This document shows, in pieces, positions 12,129 to 23,459 of a DNA stretch of 64,000 nucleotides (the first letter of the stretch is position 1; every line of letters begins with the position of its first letter). Under the pieces are notes generated by a model. That model was given only the letters and a program-made list of their open reading frames with translations. It made no database searches and had not been told where the DNA came from. Both the position numbers and the translations under genes were made by a program. Source of the DNA: Branchinecta lynchi (taxonomy: Eukaryota; Arthropoda; Branchiopoda; Anostraca; Branchinectidae). The stretch is taken from the NCBI GenBank assembly GCA_023053575.1, contig JAKZAP010000001.1:25996533-26060532 (forward strand). The letters run 5' to 3'.

Positions 12129-13052
12129 GTAAAAAAGTTCCTTCCAGTTAAGAAAAATGTTTCTGAAAGTCTGGGGCTTCCGCAGAAGCAGGAAGTGTCT
12201 TTTAGCGACCCGTCGAGAAGAGGAACGAGGCTTAAGGCAGCTTCCCTTTTACTTACCAATTAGCTCAAATTGTGTTGTTTTTTTTTGGTAGGGTATTTTT
12301 CATGCTTGAAGTCGTCGTTTCTTAGTTTTTTCTGACGGCACTGATCACAGGAAATGTCGTTGGAAATCTGAACTGACGGATTCGTCTAACACAATCAAAC
12401 ATGATTCGCAGTCAACTTGGGTTGAAGGAATACGACGAAGTTCTGTAATTTTGAAAGTGGCTGCTCTTTTCCGAAATCTGTAATTTCCTTTCAGTGAAAC
12501 AGCGTTACGTAAGCATTGTAGTTGTCGTGTTCATGAGTTTCACCTGCAGAGTCTCGGTTACATTTAAAGTCGTAGTATGATATGATATGATATGATATTT
12601 ATTTGTCTTCAGAGCCCAAAGGCCATAACAAACACACATAAATAACAACATGTAAATACAAAATAAACGGTCACACTACTACACTAAACCCCACTCAAAC
12701 ACTTTTCCCTGTGCCGACTGGCCACTCTGAGGAACCTCGCCAGGTTTCTTATACTAAGAAAATCCCTACTCCGCATAATATTTACCAACCACTTCCTCCC
12801 ATGAATCCCTCCCTTAAAAATTTCCTCCCTCAGATCCTCAATTTCTACAGTCAATTATTTCAAAAGCGACTCCTTTAGAACCCTGCTGGGTTTCTCAAAG
12901 ATTATAAACTCTTACCGGCTACGGTCAGTGTCACTCGTCCCTCTTGGAGGAGAAATATGGAGAAGTTGCGTAACCAGTATTCTTGACTATAGTGACTAGC
13001 GAGTACACGTGAGCAGGAAAGAGATGACACTTTCAGAAACTTTTGCTTTCAG
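12129..13052. other. Intron carrying an antisense LINE 3' end
   Basis: Bounded by GTAAAA and TTTTGCTTTCAG. Contains a foldback-element right end (about 12362-12433, GATTCGCAGTCAACTTGGGTTG) and an antisense LINE tail listed separately. Confidence 0.65.
12572..12970 (-). mobile_element. LINE 3' end, antisense, ATATC-type tail
   Basis: On the minus strand the text IEDLREEIF, then RSRDFLSIRNLARFLRVA can be read, then a stop, a short 3' region and AAATAAATATCATATCATAT. A (TATGA)n tail at 12574-12600 marks the 3' end. It resembles the RT-type LINE endings elsewhere here. 5'-truncated; sits in an intron in reverse orientation. Confidence 0.6.
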
Positions 13053-13193
13053 ATGAGCCTTTAAGACGAGTGATAGCCTCAGTTACCCCTCCACCTAGTC
13101 CGACAAACGTAGAGACTGAACTCTCTTTCACTGAAACTAAAGCTGTTGAAGACGCTCCTTCGTCACCAGCTGCAGATTCCGCTTCTGTACCAG
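13053..13193 (+). CDS. Giant tail protein, exon 3
   Basis: Acceptor ACTTTTGCTTTCAG|AT and donor GTACCAG|GTACGT. Phase 1 in, phase 1 out, joining in frame to both neighbours. Forty-six full codons plus the shared ones: EPLRRVIASVTPPPSPTNVE, a Pro/Ser-rich kink, then ELSFTETKAVEDAPSSPA. The TPPPSPT motif is a plausible phosphorylation or SH3/WW-binding site (inference). This is the last exon before the alternative 3' cassettes. Confidence 0.83.
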
Positions 13194-14078
13194 GTACGTC
13201 ATCGTTTGTCTAGACACTAATTGAAGATGTTGACCAAACTTTAGCCGATTACCTACGGGTCGTAACGTCACAAGAAAATTCTATAGATAGATAGATAGAA
13301 AGATATTTAATGCATAAAAGCCAACAAGGTCCATCGCACCAAAACAACCGTTTATTAGCGGATCTGATTGTCCCTAGAACGGTCTATAAGTGTAAACGGG
13401 TCCGGCGCCTCGCTGTCCGGTCGGCTCTATATTTATAGATACAAGTATGTATTCTGCAACATTAATTTAATCGAATTTCATGACGTCATGATTACGTCAC
13501 GGACCGTAGATAATCGACTAAAGTTTAGTCAGTACCTAATTGAAAGGGCTAGAAAGAACTGATGGCTAGAAAAGAAGATATTTCCCGCAGAAGTTCGTGA
13601 AAAAGTCTTTCTTTTGAATCTGGAATAACCAGAGCCTCTTTCCTTCCCTTTGTTTGTGCTAGTTTGACTTTTCTTTCCCTATTTATCGGCTCGTATACAG
13701 GATTAAGTACCGTGGAAGGGAGGGGGGATATTCAGCAACTCCGCTAACGCCTTTCACGTCGATAAGAAGAATGTTCTTTTTCAAGTGATTAATCACGATG
13801 CCATACTTCGATAAATCATTTCTTCCCTTATAAACACAGACAGCGGCACAGTTAGACGATAGATGTCAGTATATTTACTTAATATACAAGCCCTCCAGTA
13901 TAAGCCTAGTTCACTGCGCTGAACCGATGCGTCTGCTGATTTTTTTTTGATTTTTTTTATTTGATGATTTAATCCCTAATTTCTTAAAATAATAACATAG
14001 GGTATGTCAGTAACATATAAGGGCATTTCCAGCACTATCAATCAACACGACATGTCAATAACGTATCCAATAATACCT

Positions 14079-14510
14079 TAGATATTCATTCAGCCCAAGC
14101 TGACTGCGAATCAAATTTGACGCTCCAAAACGGATAAGCCAGCTATAGTTTATCAGAGCTATATTTCGCCCCTTCTTGGCAAGGGAAGTTCCAATCAAAT
14201 GAAACTCCAACCAGTTTTCGGAGAAGAAGATCACAAAATCAGACCTAAGGAAGAATCTTTAATTTTTTTCCCACAGGTTCTTTTTCCAGCTTGAGCCTCA
14301 AGAGTACCCTTGCCAAGAAGGGCCGAAATATATAGCTCTAATGAAATGTTGCTGACTGATCCGTTTTGCACCATCAAATCTGAAACCATTATAGCGATAT
14401 TTCTTCCCTTCTCGGCAAGGGCTGTAAACTAAGGCCAAAATATCGCTGGAATTTAACCAGCTGACGGGTCACCTATGATTCACAGTCAGCTGGGGCTGAA
14501 GAAATATTTG
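14079..14510. mobile_element. Foldback element with CAGCCCAAGCTGACTG terminal inverted repeats
   Basis: The left arm (ATTCATTCAGCCCAAGCTGA, then CCAAAACGGATAAGCCAGC and GAGCTATATTTCG) is mirrored by the right arm (CAGTCAGCTGGGGCTGAAGA at about 14482-14501, with GCCGAAATATATAGCTC inside). The arms are over 100 bp and there is no coding capacity: a MITE-like element. Related fragments: about 10957-11540, 12362-12433, 39463-39720 and 46090-46245. Confidence 0.7.
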
Positions 14511-16055
14511 TACAACTAGCCTACCCACAAAAATATCAAGCGGACTGATTTTCATTCCCGGAGTAAACGGCCCTCCTACCTGTCTCCTCCTAACGCTATG
14601 CATTAAACGTCAAAGTATTGTCAGGAAGACCCGAAAAAGCATCTGCTGACTTTTCCTGTATTACGATGACAAGTGTTTTTTTTTTTTTTCATGCACTAAA
14701 AGTGCATGGTTTTAACGTTTTAATGCGTAACATTTGAAACATAATACCTAACATCCTAAGTGTTATCTGTTGAAAGAACGCATATTGTGTTATCTCTTAT
14801 GAAGCTTTTAACAGTGTATCAAATCCAGCCTTCGACTTTTTTATTCTTCTTTGTGAGTTCCTGCCTTTTGCGGTGCTGTGCGTTGTGATTTGACCCAGAA
14901 CTGGATATTCCATATGAATAATTTCCATTTGGAGCACTGTTCCAAACTGGATTATATTCGACACATGAAGTGCTTCGGTGCATAACAAGCTGAATGTCAG
15001 TAACCAGTGCTCGTGTGACTGTCGTTCATTGAAGAGCATTTTGTTTTGTGAGTGAAAATAGCTTTCGGATTTCTTCAGGCAGTAAGTAGTTTCTTTTTAT
15101 GTATCTATTTTAGATTCTTGGCACAAGTAATAACTGTCGCACTGTTGGGTCTATTTGGTAAAGTGCGTATTGGAGCCGGACAGGTTACATTGAATTTAGA
15201 AATTAAAATAATATATTTGAGAGAAATTTACAACTAGGCTACTGTATACTCTCGCATTATTCGATCTATTTGTTAAAGTGTGTATTGGCAACTGACAGGT
15301 TACATTGAATTTTGAAATTAAAATAATATGACGTAGAGAAATTTCTGAAATTTGCTATTTATTTGAGACCGATTTGAGGCGGAAAAGTCATTCTTGACTT
15401 AGTCACGCATGAAGAATGAATTGGATTGGATTGAACTGAAATGAACTGGACTACACTAAAATACTATATTTTTCTCTGTTCTATTATTTTATTTTGTATC
15501 TTTAAGGATTACATGATGCAACCTGTCAGAGGTCAGTACGTACCTGCATATCAGCATAAGAATAGCGGAAAAAATACTTTGATTGTGATTTAAGCAAAAT
15601 TGAAAAAAATATTCTAAAGCAGCCTCAAAACGCACATTCAATATGCATTATTTCCGTATTTATCTTTGTTGGATCTGTTTTCTTTTCTTTAATCCATCCA
15701 TGGCTTACCGTAGCCCAAAGTTTATTGGTAACTATTCAGTCACTCATTCGAGACGTTTAGTAGTTTGGTCTATAATTTCTTCTAAACGGGTTCTGTCAAA
15801 AAATATAAAATCGATATTCAAAATCACAAAAAGTTTATCCTGACAGTCACGCAACTTACGTCCAATAAATGTGACGTCTAGTGTTCTGACGTCTTACGTT
15901 ATAAAAATAGATTCTGTAGCGTAAATTATAATATGTTGTCGTAACTGCCAACTTTTGTGTCTCAGAGTAACAAAGCCGATGTGATCTTTCTGGGAGAAAG
16001 ACAACACAATTTGTTTTCATTTTATAATCTTTAAACTCGTTTTTTGCTTTAGATG

Positions 16056-16373
16056 TTAGCTGCCATTGGCGCATAGAGGTGTTCGACTAAGTTTTGTCTG
16101 CTCATCACGGAACTGTGCGGCTGATATAATGATGTCTTCCAGTAGTAGTTCCAGGGACATATATATTGGCTTAGAGATTACAAAAAATACAGAGATGCTG
16201 AGGCTTGTGGAGTTTGATGGCATCAACGTATAGAGCGGAGACAAATGATTGGTCACCTCAGGCACTGTGACTTGATTAATGATATTTGGAAAAAGTAAAC
16301 TCTCGACATAAAGGGTGTTATTTACAAAGTTATTGTCTCTTGGTCCGAGTTTCTTCAGTCGGGTGATGTCCAT
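16056..16373 (-). other. Antisense open reading frame, 105 codons, unassigned
   Basis: Opens MDITRLKKLGPRDNNF and ends LSRTPLCANGS. The residue mix looks more protein-like than the surrounding frames, and the opening could extend upstream (QFRDEM; a similar QFRDEQ recurs near the end). No splice partners, no recognised domain. It lies within an intron of the opposite-strand gene and may be a transposon fragment or chance. Confidence 0.25.
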
Positions 16374-16524
16374 TTCATCTCGAAATTGGCGTATGTAGTA
16401 TTTGTGGTCTGTCTGGGGGAAAGACAGAGCTCTTGAACGTAGAAAGCGCTATTTCTAACGCTGTGACGTCTTGGCCTGATTTCTGTTTTCAGTTGGATCT
16501 CTTTTGCTGCTAGCTCAAGTGCAG

Positions 16525-17010
16525 GAAAGTTCAGTCCAGTTCAGTTCATTTTTATTCTTCAACATATCCAATATTCAACATATTCCTGATACCAATAGCC
16601 CGTTTTAAGGACGGACAACAAATTACCGAGATCCCTTTATCGAGAATTTATTTCACCTTTTTTTCTTTTTTTTTCAACTTACTTCAACTCACTCCAAGTC
16701 AACTTTCTTCACTCAAACGCTCTCAACTGACACTCCATTACACAAAAAATATTTTTTTAATCTATTCTTCGACAATAAATTATACTCAGGCTCCCTAATG
16801 CTTGTCGGTAGTTTATTCCAAACAATCACACAACGATTTCTAATTATAAAAGACGCTTTTACTACTCTTACGTGACTCACTAACAATTCTATCAATATTC
16901 CTGGTAATCCGAATTCAAACTAAAATAAATTGCTAACATTAGACGGTGAAAATTTATTTAGTACACTATACACAAAATTACCAATTTGTGATCTCTTACA
17001 CGTTTAACTT
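16525..17010 (-). mobile_element. LINE 3' end, antisense, with RT C-terminal remnant
   Basis: Minus-strand reading gives NRCVIVWNKLPTSIRE, the usual C-terminal F/VWN.LP..IR motif of CR1/Jockey-like RTs, then KNRLKKYFLCNG and a stop. A TGAAC-type tail (GAACTGAACTGGACTGAAC at about 16526-16545 reversed) marks the 3' end. 5'-truncated. Confidence 0.65.
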
Positions 17011-17922
17011 TCAACACACTGAAATCTCGGTAACAACCTTCGGTGAGACGACAATTCTTACACTCAACTAACGCACGGAGCGCTTTATTAAAGGTCAGTC
17101 GCTATTTCTAACGCTGTTACCTCTTTGCCTGATTTCCGCGTTGGTCAGTCTATCCGTTGTGTCTTATGGTCTTCAATTTTCACTCTGTCACTCTGTTGGT
17201 GAGCGTGAAGGAAGATGGAAGAAGGATACTTGCACACATAGTCAGATTTTCGCAGTCGGACGCGGATTTTCTCCTTCGCACCGAAATTTGTTCGCATCGC
17301 ATGCAGATTTCCCCATAGTGGCGCGAATTTTGCATGCGTATTTTAGCAGGTGTATGTGAGCGTAGCTCACGAGAACATGTCTAAGTGTGAATTCTGATAT
17401 CTCCCCGCGAACCAGCATGTAGGATGGAGAAGGGGGGGGGGGGCTTAACAGCTTGCAATTCTTTCAAGTGCCCATTCTGTGGCGTATTGGAATTAAGCTT
17501 CACGTGTAAGAGAACTACATACCTTGTAAACGAAACGTTCCTTTTATGCTGTCCTGTTGTTCTGGGTAACTTATTTTTGTTTTGATTTTTACTGCCGACA
17601 TGCACGCTGAAGCTTCTTTACTAGAGCTATCTATACTGTTTTTTTGTCGCAGTATCCCCTCTTGATAAAAATTGGTTACTTTTCCTGGTCTGCTCCCGCG
17701 TAGTTTGCTTTTATTCTTTCTTTGTGACACTTCAGGAAGGGGTTCTTGTCTCTACATGGTCTCTTTTATAGATTCCCCTCTTTGAAGTCCATTTAATCTC
17801 ATTTGCTGCGTTCCGGAATGCGAAATTTGTTTGGCTTCAGTCGTCCAACTTTCGAAATTTTAAGCTCCAGTTCTCCAGTAGCCAAGTTGATTCACAGTGT
17901 CTGGAGTTTTTTTTTTAATCAG

Positions 17923-20756
17923 TGTATGGATGTGTTACTATGCACGGACGGATATTTTTGGGGGTCGTACCGATTCTCTCTATTGTATTTGGACTTTCTA
18001 GGATGTGTGCGTCGGATCCAGATTTGTTTGTCAAAGTCCGTGAAAATAGTGGTAGTGCTGAACCAGTTTATACCTCCATAAGTTGCGACTGTTCAGGAGC
18101 GATTTTGGTGGCTCTTCAGAATTGTGCTGTGTCACCATTAGAAGTGGTTTTAGAGCGTGGGGTCAAGAGTAGTCTGTCTGCTGACCTGCTGTCTATCGCA
18201 GTACCCATCGAGGACCCGAAATTATCACCTGGCGAAATCTTACCTGGCTTTTATAATACGCACACACATGTTGACAATTGTGTCCCTTCTGACGTAGCAC
18301 ATGGGAAAGCCAGGGATGAAACCTTCAAAAGTGGGAAGCCTTTAGGTGATATCGAACCAGGGCATGCCATTGGCGCTCTCGCTGAAGCAGGCTTTATTGC
18401 CAAAAATGTTGATAATTTACAAGAAGTGGTTCCTAGCCAAGGGTCGCATGATCTTGTGGTCGATAGTGTTGAGGAAAATGCATACTCAGTAGAGTTTGGA
18501 TCTAGTATCTCTGAAGAAGGTTTAGAACTTGATGAAAGTGACGAGGGTGTCACTAGCAAGACGGAATCTAATGTTGAGGAAAAGGCATATTCAGTTGAGA
18601 TTGAAACAGGTGTCAACAAGATCAGTAGCATCTCTGAAGCTGGTCTACAGCTTGATGAAAGGGGTGAGGGTGTCAACAGCGAGATAGAATTTAATGTTGA
18701 CGAAAAGGTATATTCAGTAGAGCTTGAAACAACTGTCGACAAGATCAGTAGCATCTCTGAAGCTGGTCTACAACTTGATGAAATGGGTGAGGGTGTCACC
18801 AGCGAGACGGAATTTAATGTTGACGAAAAGGTATATTCAGTAGAGCTTGAAACAACCGTCGACAAGATCAGTAGCATCTCTGAAGCTGGTCTAGATATTG
18901 ATGGAAGTGATGAGACGATGACTAGCGAGATGGAATCTAATGTTGATGAAAAGGTATATTCATTAGAGCTAGAACTAAGTGTTGACCAGATCAGTAGTAC
19001 CCCTGAAGCTGGTCTAGAACTGAACGAAAGGGATGAAGGTAGCACTAGCGAGACAAAATCTAATGTTGAGGGAAGGGCATATTCAGCAGGGCTTGAAAAA
19101 AGTTTCGGCCAGGTCAGTAGCAACTCTGAAGGGGGCATAAAACTCAACGAAAGTGATAGCGATAGGGGATCCCCTTGTTTAGGTGTCTTTGATGTGGGGT
19201 GTGAGGCAGAAATGGCCAACTTTTCTGAGGCCAAGGTTATGGTTTTGGAGCTCAGCAAGGCATCTGAGGAGCCAATTGTTGATCCAGGAATGTATGTTCT
19301 CGGGTCTCACAGTGGTTTCATTCAACCGAACGACAATACACACATTACCAGAGAACTTGAAACGACCGTTGAAAATGAAGCCCAATCAAGTATCGGTGAT
19401 GAAACACCAGACAGTGTTGAAGATTTCTCTGTGCCCCATGTCGATGACGTCATGGAGGCAGATGACAACTCTGAAAATATTTCTAATATACGTCCTGGTT
19501 TTCTGTTCGAATCTGACTTGAAGACGCACGAAATTCAAGAAAATTCACATGGGTTTGGTTCCGTCCATGAGAACCCGTCAACGCCGTCAGCATTATTGGC
19601 AAGAACTCCTATTTCCGGAGCTGAAAATGACGAATCCTCAAGATCAGACGCTGAGAGTAGTCGATCTGAATTCGACCTGGAAAAGGTATTGTTACAGCAC
19701 AGCAAGGAAAAATACCCAGAAACAGAACTTCCAGCTCGCTTTACCAGCATGCAAGTGAACCGGAGCCGCCCAAACGTGGCTGTGGACGATCAACCGAACC
19801 AGCAACAGCTTAAAACTGACCCATCCTTCCGAGATTGCAAGAGCCTTGTTAATGATCGAGCTTCTTACGATTATGCGCCGCATGCTGCAGTTGCTGGTTT
19901 CATTGAAGAAAATCCAGATATCAACTGTATGTCCCAAACCGAGGTCCGTCACAAGAGAGAAGACATTGTCGAAGCTTTGTCATCGGGCTATTTGGAATCC
20001 TTCCCTGCTCAATGGAGGACTCAGCATGAAGTTCTTGATCTTGTTACTGACAACGTTGAAAACGTAGTAGAACTTACTCACATCCTGGATTATTCTAATG
20101 ATCCCACTCTAAGTACAGACCTGTCGGAAGCAACCACTGAAGCATTTAGTAAAGTCCGTGAAGGGGAAGAGTTGGTTGGCACCCTTTCGGATGGTCGTTT
20201 TTCACATGAACTGTATCTACCTGTGGACTGGGAACTCAATGTTTCTAATGAAAGCCAAGGTGTCGAAAAAAAATCAACAAAAAATGGAGATTCATCCGAA
20301 ATTGCAGGCTTAGAGATTACTGAAAACTTGCAAGAAACTAGATTACCTACGCAAGGATCGCTTGTGTTCGCCATAAGCGAATTTAGTGGAGAACTACTGC
20401 CGGTGAATCTCCTTATCGAAGCTCCTCTTAAAGGTACGGGGATAATTGACGAAGCAATCTACGATAGTTCAAATGATGATTCCAGTAGACTTAAACAGTC
20501 CCTTGTTGTCACTACAGCGGAAGTTCCGATTCTCGCTGGAAAAAAAGACGAAATATCCACTGCTAGTTTTATCAACGATAAAGAGTATGAGGTACACCAT
20601 CCTGTCAAAGAAAACAAAGAATCAGAAATCTCTGGCTCGCATGAATGTAACACGCCGCATTCTTTCTATACCAAAGAAATTGATTCACATTCCGAAAAAT
20701 GTGCCTGCGTTTGTGTTTCCAGCGCTAGCCCTCGAGACGGTGTACCACCACAAGAG
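17923..20756 (+). CDS. Giant tail protein, large exon of ending A (first half)
   Basis: Acceptor TTTTTTTTTTAATCAG|TG (phase 1, matching the 13193 donor) and donor CAAGAG|GTAATA (phase 0). About 944 residues, acidic and Ser-rich. Residues roughly 180-415 form six tandem units of 41 aa containing YSVE(L/I)E and ISEAGL.LDE. The C-terminus has a CACVCV cluster. The first 26 codons (GRIFLGVVPILSIVFGL) are oddly hydrophobic for this protein, so a downstream acceptor at 18001|18002 is an alternative, although its phase does not match exon 3. No catalytic domain. Likely an extended spacer or scaffold segment of a cytoskeletal giant. Confidence 0.75.
18468..19170 (+). repeat. Coding tandem repeat, 123-bp (41-aa) unit, six copies
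   Basis: Units begin at a NV(D/E)E(K)..YS motif and carry SSISEAGLQLDE then GVTSETEF. Copies 2-4 are nearly identical at DNA level (GTATATTCAGTAGAGCTTGA, GATCAGTAGCATCTCTGAAG); the outer units are diverged. Intact frame and unit length divisible by three indicate expansion under coding constraint. Confidence 0.9.
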
Positions 20757-21552
20757 GTAATAATGCAGCAGGTCATTTCTTTCCGTCATTTCTGATCAAA
20801 TCGATTAAGCTGTCTCCCTGGATTACAACGCCGGCAAAAAATATACGTATTGATTGTCCTATTAATAATATACAATGCAGGATTGTCCTTTGTACACATT
20901 TCCAGGCTGGCTCAGCTTAAAGAACATCTCGGCAATCTTTACTGTTTGTGTTCCAATATTCAAAACTTTGAATACTGTAAAACTAGGTTGGGCTTTTAAC
21001 AGATTATCCACAGATTGACTTCTAAAAGCTTTTAACAGATTATCCACGGCTTGACTTCTAAAAACTCAGCACAATTCAGTGAACCGGTATTACGCATTAG
21101 TAGTACGTATACGCAAACAGTCGTCGGGAACATAACGCGCATGGAAAATAGTGAACCGCGGCAAGTACAAAGATTAGTATGTCTCCGTTACTGGGCTTAA
21201 AATGTAACTTATAATAGAAGAAATATATGTAACCCCTCCGGGGTTAAGAATAATGAATGCAGTTCAGAGTAAGTTACATTGGCATTATCGAAACGACGCG
21301 TCCTTTAAGTATAGTATGCAAATACTTAGTTCGGCTTCCCCGTTTCGTCTGGGACTCGCATTACTCTCTGCACTTCCTGCGAGTTTGCTCTGTTATTCGT
21401 AGCTCCGTTGACGAGAAAAGAACTATTGACCGAAGATATACTTGTTTCCTCTGTACAGTAATATTTTAGCAGTCTATTCAGCTTCCAGTAATGCTGTTAC
21501 AAAAAAAAAGTATCGTCCAGACTTCCGTTTGTAAAGGCTTCGTCTTTTCCAG
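20757..21552. other. Intron between the two exons of ending A
   Basis: GTAATA to TCTTTTCCAG. A direct repeat, GCTTTTAACAGATTATCCAC, occurs twice around 20994-21050. A short related block (CGTCGGGAACATAACGCGCATGG near 21123) recurs at about 32640, so both are copies of a dispersed repeat. Confidence 0.6.
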
Positions 21553-23292
21553 GAAATGGCGGACACAGTACCAATAATTCAAGTAGATGGTGAAGAGATG
21601 GACACTGAAGTGGCTGGCAAGACCCTCGACAACCACACAGATTTAGAAGAACTAACAGATACAGAAGATAGTGACAGTGGCAAGCGTGGCCACCCTGCCC
21701 CCCGAGTGTTGAAAAAGAAGAAAGTGAAGAAAAGCAAAGCTTCCTTGCTCTCCGCTGTTCCCCTTGACACTGGTTCTTTGACTGATACGGAGCAGATTGA
21801 CGTAGACGAAGAGACAGGGAAAGTCAAATCTGTAACTCTTGCTGAAGTCCCAAACTTTTACAAACCGTTGAAACCAAAAATCGTTCAGCTGAGGGATGAT
21901 AAAGATGGAAATGTGCGAGTTAATAACATTGTAAGAGGAATATCTGTTCAAGTAGTTACGAATCCTAGTTATGAAGGGATTCAGCTGTCACTGCTTGGTG
22001 TAGATCCTATTGACGATGATCCTCTAACAGATATTGACAGTATTGACGCTGGATCAGACGATGAGAGTGCAGCTGCTGCAGAGGAGATCGAGCTTGGAAT
22101 TCTTGATTCATACGACGTTGGTACTAAAACTACTTCAGAAATTCTGGAACATTCATTTCTTCCTGCGACTTCACCAGTCACACCTGACATCCTTGTAACG
22201 GACTCGAATGCTATGCCACAATTCAGCTTGTTCGTCCCATCTCATACAGGCGAATCACTAACCGACGTTGAAGACCTTGGAGTGAGCGACGAAGAAGTAA
22301 TCAACAGAAGCTCTTTGAGGCCAGCAGAAACAAATGCTGCACAGCTGACTGACACCGAAGATATCGACATTGAAACAAGTCGGCCGTTGACACCAGAACC
22401 TTTGCCGCCACCAAATGGTCCAGCACGTCGAGTAAGGCCAACGGTAACTATGATTGAAGAGGACGAAAATGGAAGAATACTTGTTTCAACTGGCACCGAA
22501 AGAGAAATGACCCCTTCGCCTTATCTGTCGGTCCACTCTGACAACATGGACCCGCTAACCGATATTGAAAACTATGGCGGCTCGGAATCCGAGGATGAGC
22601 AGCGAGAATTTGAGACCCCGGAAGTAGAAATGTTTGAAGGCTCCAGTACTGTCGTGAGAGACCAGGAAGAAAGGAAAGACGCTCAGGAGCCGTCTGACGA
22701 AACACTTGAAGGAGTAGCTACCAAAGGAACGCACTCCCTGACTGTCCCTGCTGCCGAGAGTCAAGCTCTTACTGACACCGAAGATATGGAATCAAGTGAT
22801 ATAGAAGAGAGTAGTATTACGGTACGGGACGGAAATAACGAGTTTTGTGTGTGTGTTCCTGCGAAAACAGGTCCAAAGGAAACGTGCATTTGTCGTAGTC
22901 GAGATGGAAAGGCTTTGGAGCTTAAGTATGATGATGGTAATCTACCAGTAGTTCCCCAGATACCTTTTACCAAACCTTGCCTGTGTGGTAGATTGATTTT
23001 CATTGGTAATAGCAGACAATCGAGGAGTGTTGGGAACCTAAGCAGTAAAAGACTGTCCGAGTCTGTTGAATCACTGTCGAAAGCTGCTCGAGAAAAAATA
23101 ACTGTTCAGTGTTATACTGATAAATTTATGCTAAGCAAGCCGAAGAGCGTTCGTAACTTACCTGCATTTGCTTTTTTCGAAGAAATGTGCAAAAAAAATG
23201 CAGGCGATACTGTCCAGACTCCTCGCGCTTTGAAACCTGTAGTGCGATCCCTGTCTTTAAGGTTTTTTGATAGACAACAGAGTCGCTGGTAG
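21553..23292 (+). CDS. Giant tail protein, terminal exon of ending A with LTDTED boxes
   Basis: Acceptor CGTCTTTTCCAG|GAA joins in phase 0 to the 20756 donor. Open for 579 codons to TAG. Seven acidic boxes of the form (S/P/A/Q)LTD(T/I/V)(E/D) occur at about 21652, 21775, 22021, 22255, 22342, 22552 and 22765. A lysine patch (LKKKKVKKSK) follows the first. Late in the protein lie a Cys cluster (FCVCV, CICR, CLCG; about 22846-22990) and SVGNLSSKRLSESVESLSK. AATAAA starts 3 nt after the stop. Internal donors with phase 1 (about 22936, 23005) could splice onward to 23460 instead. Motif resemblance to the arthropod Ank2 giant tail is recalled, not computed. Confidence 0.82.
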   Translation, partial: EMADTVPIIQVDGEEMDTEVAGKTLDNHTDLEELTDTEDSDSGKRGHPAPRVLKKKKVKKSKASLLSAVPLDTGSLTDTEQIDVDEETGKVKSVTLAEVPNFYKPLKPKIVQLRDDKDGNVRVNNIVRGISVQVVTNPSYEGIQLSLLGVDPIDDDPLTDIDSIDAGSDDESAAAAEEIELGILDSYDVGTKTTSEILEHSFLPATSPVTPDILVTDSNAMPQFSLFVPSHTGESLTDVEDLGVSDEEVINRSSLRPAETNAAQLTDTEDIDIETSRPLTPEPLPPPNGPARRVRPTVTMIEEDENGRILVSTGTEREMTPSPYLSVHSDNMDPLTDIENYGGSESEDEQREFETPEVEMFEGSSTVVRDQEERKDAQEPSDETLEGVATKGTHSLTVPAAESQALTDTEDMESSDIEESSITVRDGNNEFCVCVPAKTGPKETCICRSRDGKALELKYDDGNLPVVPQIPFTKPCLCGRLIFIGNSRQSRSVGNLSSKRLSESVESLSKAAREKITVQCYTDKFMLSKPKSVRNLPAFAFFEEMCKKNAGDTVQTPRALKPVVRSLSLRFFDRQQSRW

Positions 23293-23295
23293 ATA

Positions 23296-23301
23296 AATAA
23301 A
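23296..23301 (+). terminator. Polyadenylation signal for ending A
   Basis: AATAAA three bases after the TAG at 23290-23292, followed by a T-rich stretch (TTCTCTTTCTGTCTG). It would give an unusually short 3' untranslated region. Confidence 0.5.
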
Positions 23302-23459
23302 CTTGTGAGCTTCTCTTTCTGTCTGTTGATAATTAGGTGTGTTGCTGTTTGTCTTCTAGGTCCTTTTGTCGACCAATTTTATTTTATTTTGATTTCAATC
23401 CCTTGTGTTGCTGTGAAAATATCCCCTTTACTTTGAGTTGTTTTCTTTACGTATTCCAG

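Larger units (their letters stand above)
13194..17922. other. Long intron with foldback elements and antisense LINE remnants
   Basis: Runs from GTACGT to TTTTTTTTTTAATCAG. Contains a GATA-type microsatellite (about 13284-13304), a foldback element (14079-14510), Tc1-like fragments (about 14580-14800), an antisense LINE 3' end (16525-17010) and a G tract near 17430. An antisense open frame at 16056-16373 is listed separately. Confidence 0.65.

Noticed and set aside
18002..18010. Alternative acceptor for the 17923 exon at ATTTGGACTTTCTAG
   Set aside because: Good polypyrimidine tract, but its phase does not match the 13193 donor, whereas 17923 does. Kept only as an alternative because the first codons are oddly hydrophobic.
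18251..19258. Long minus-strand open frame of 335 codons
   Set aside because: It lies opposite the 41-residue coding repeats; acidic Ser/Glu codons rarely give antisense stops, and the sense strand has the splice-supported frame.
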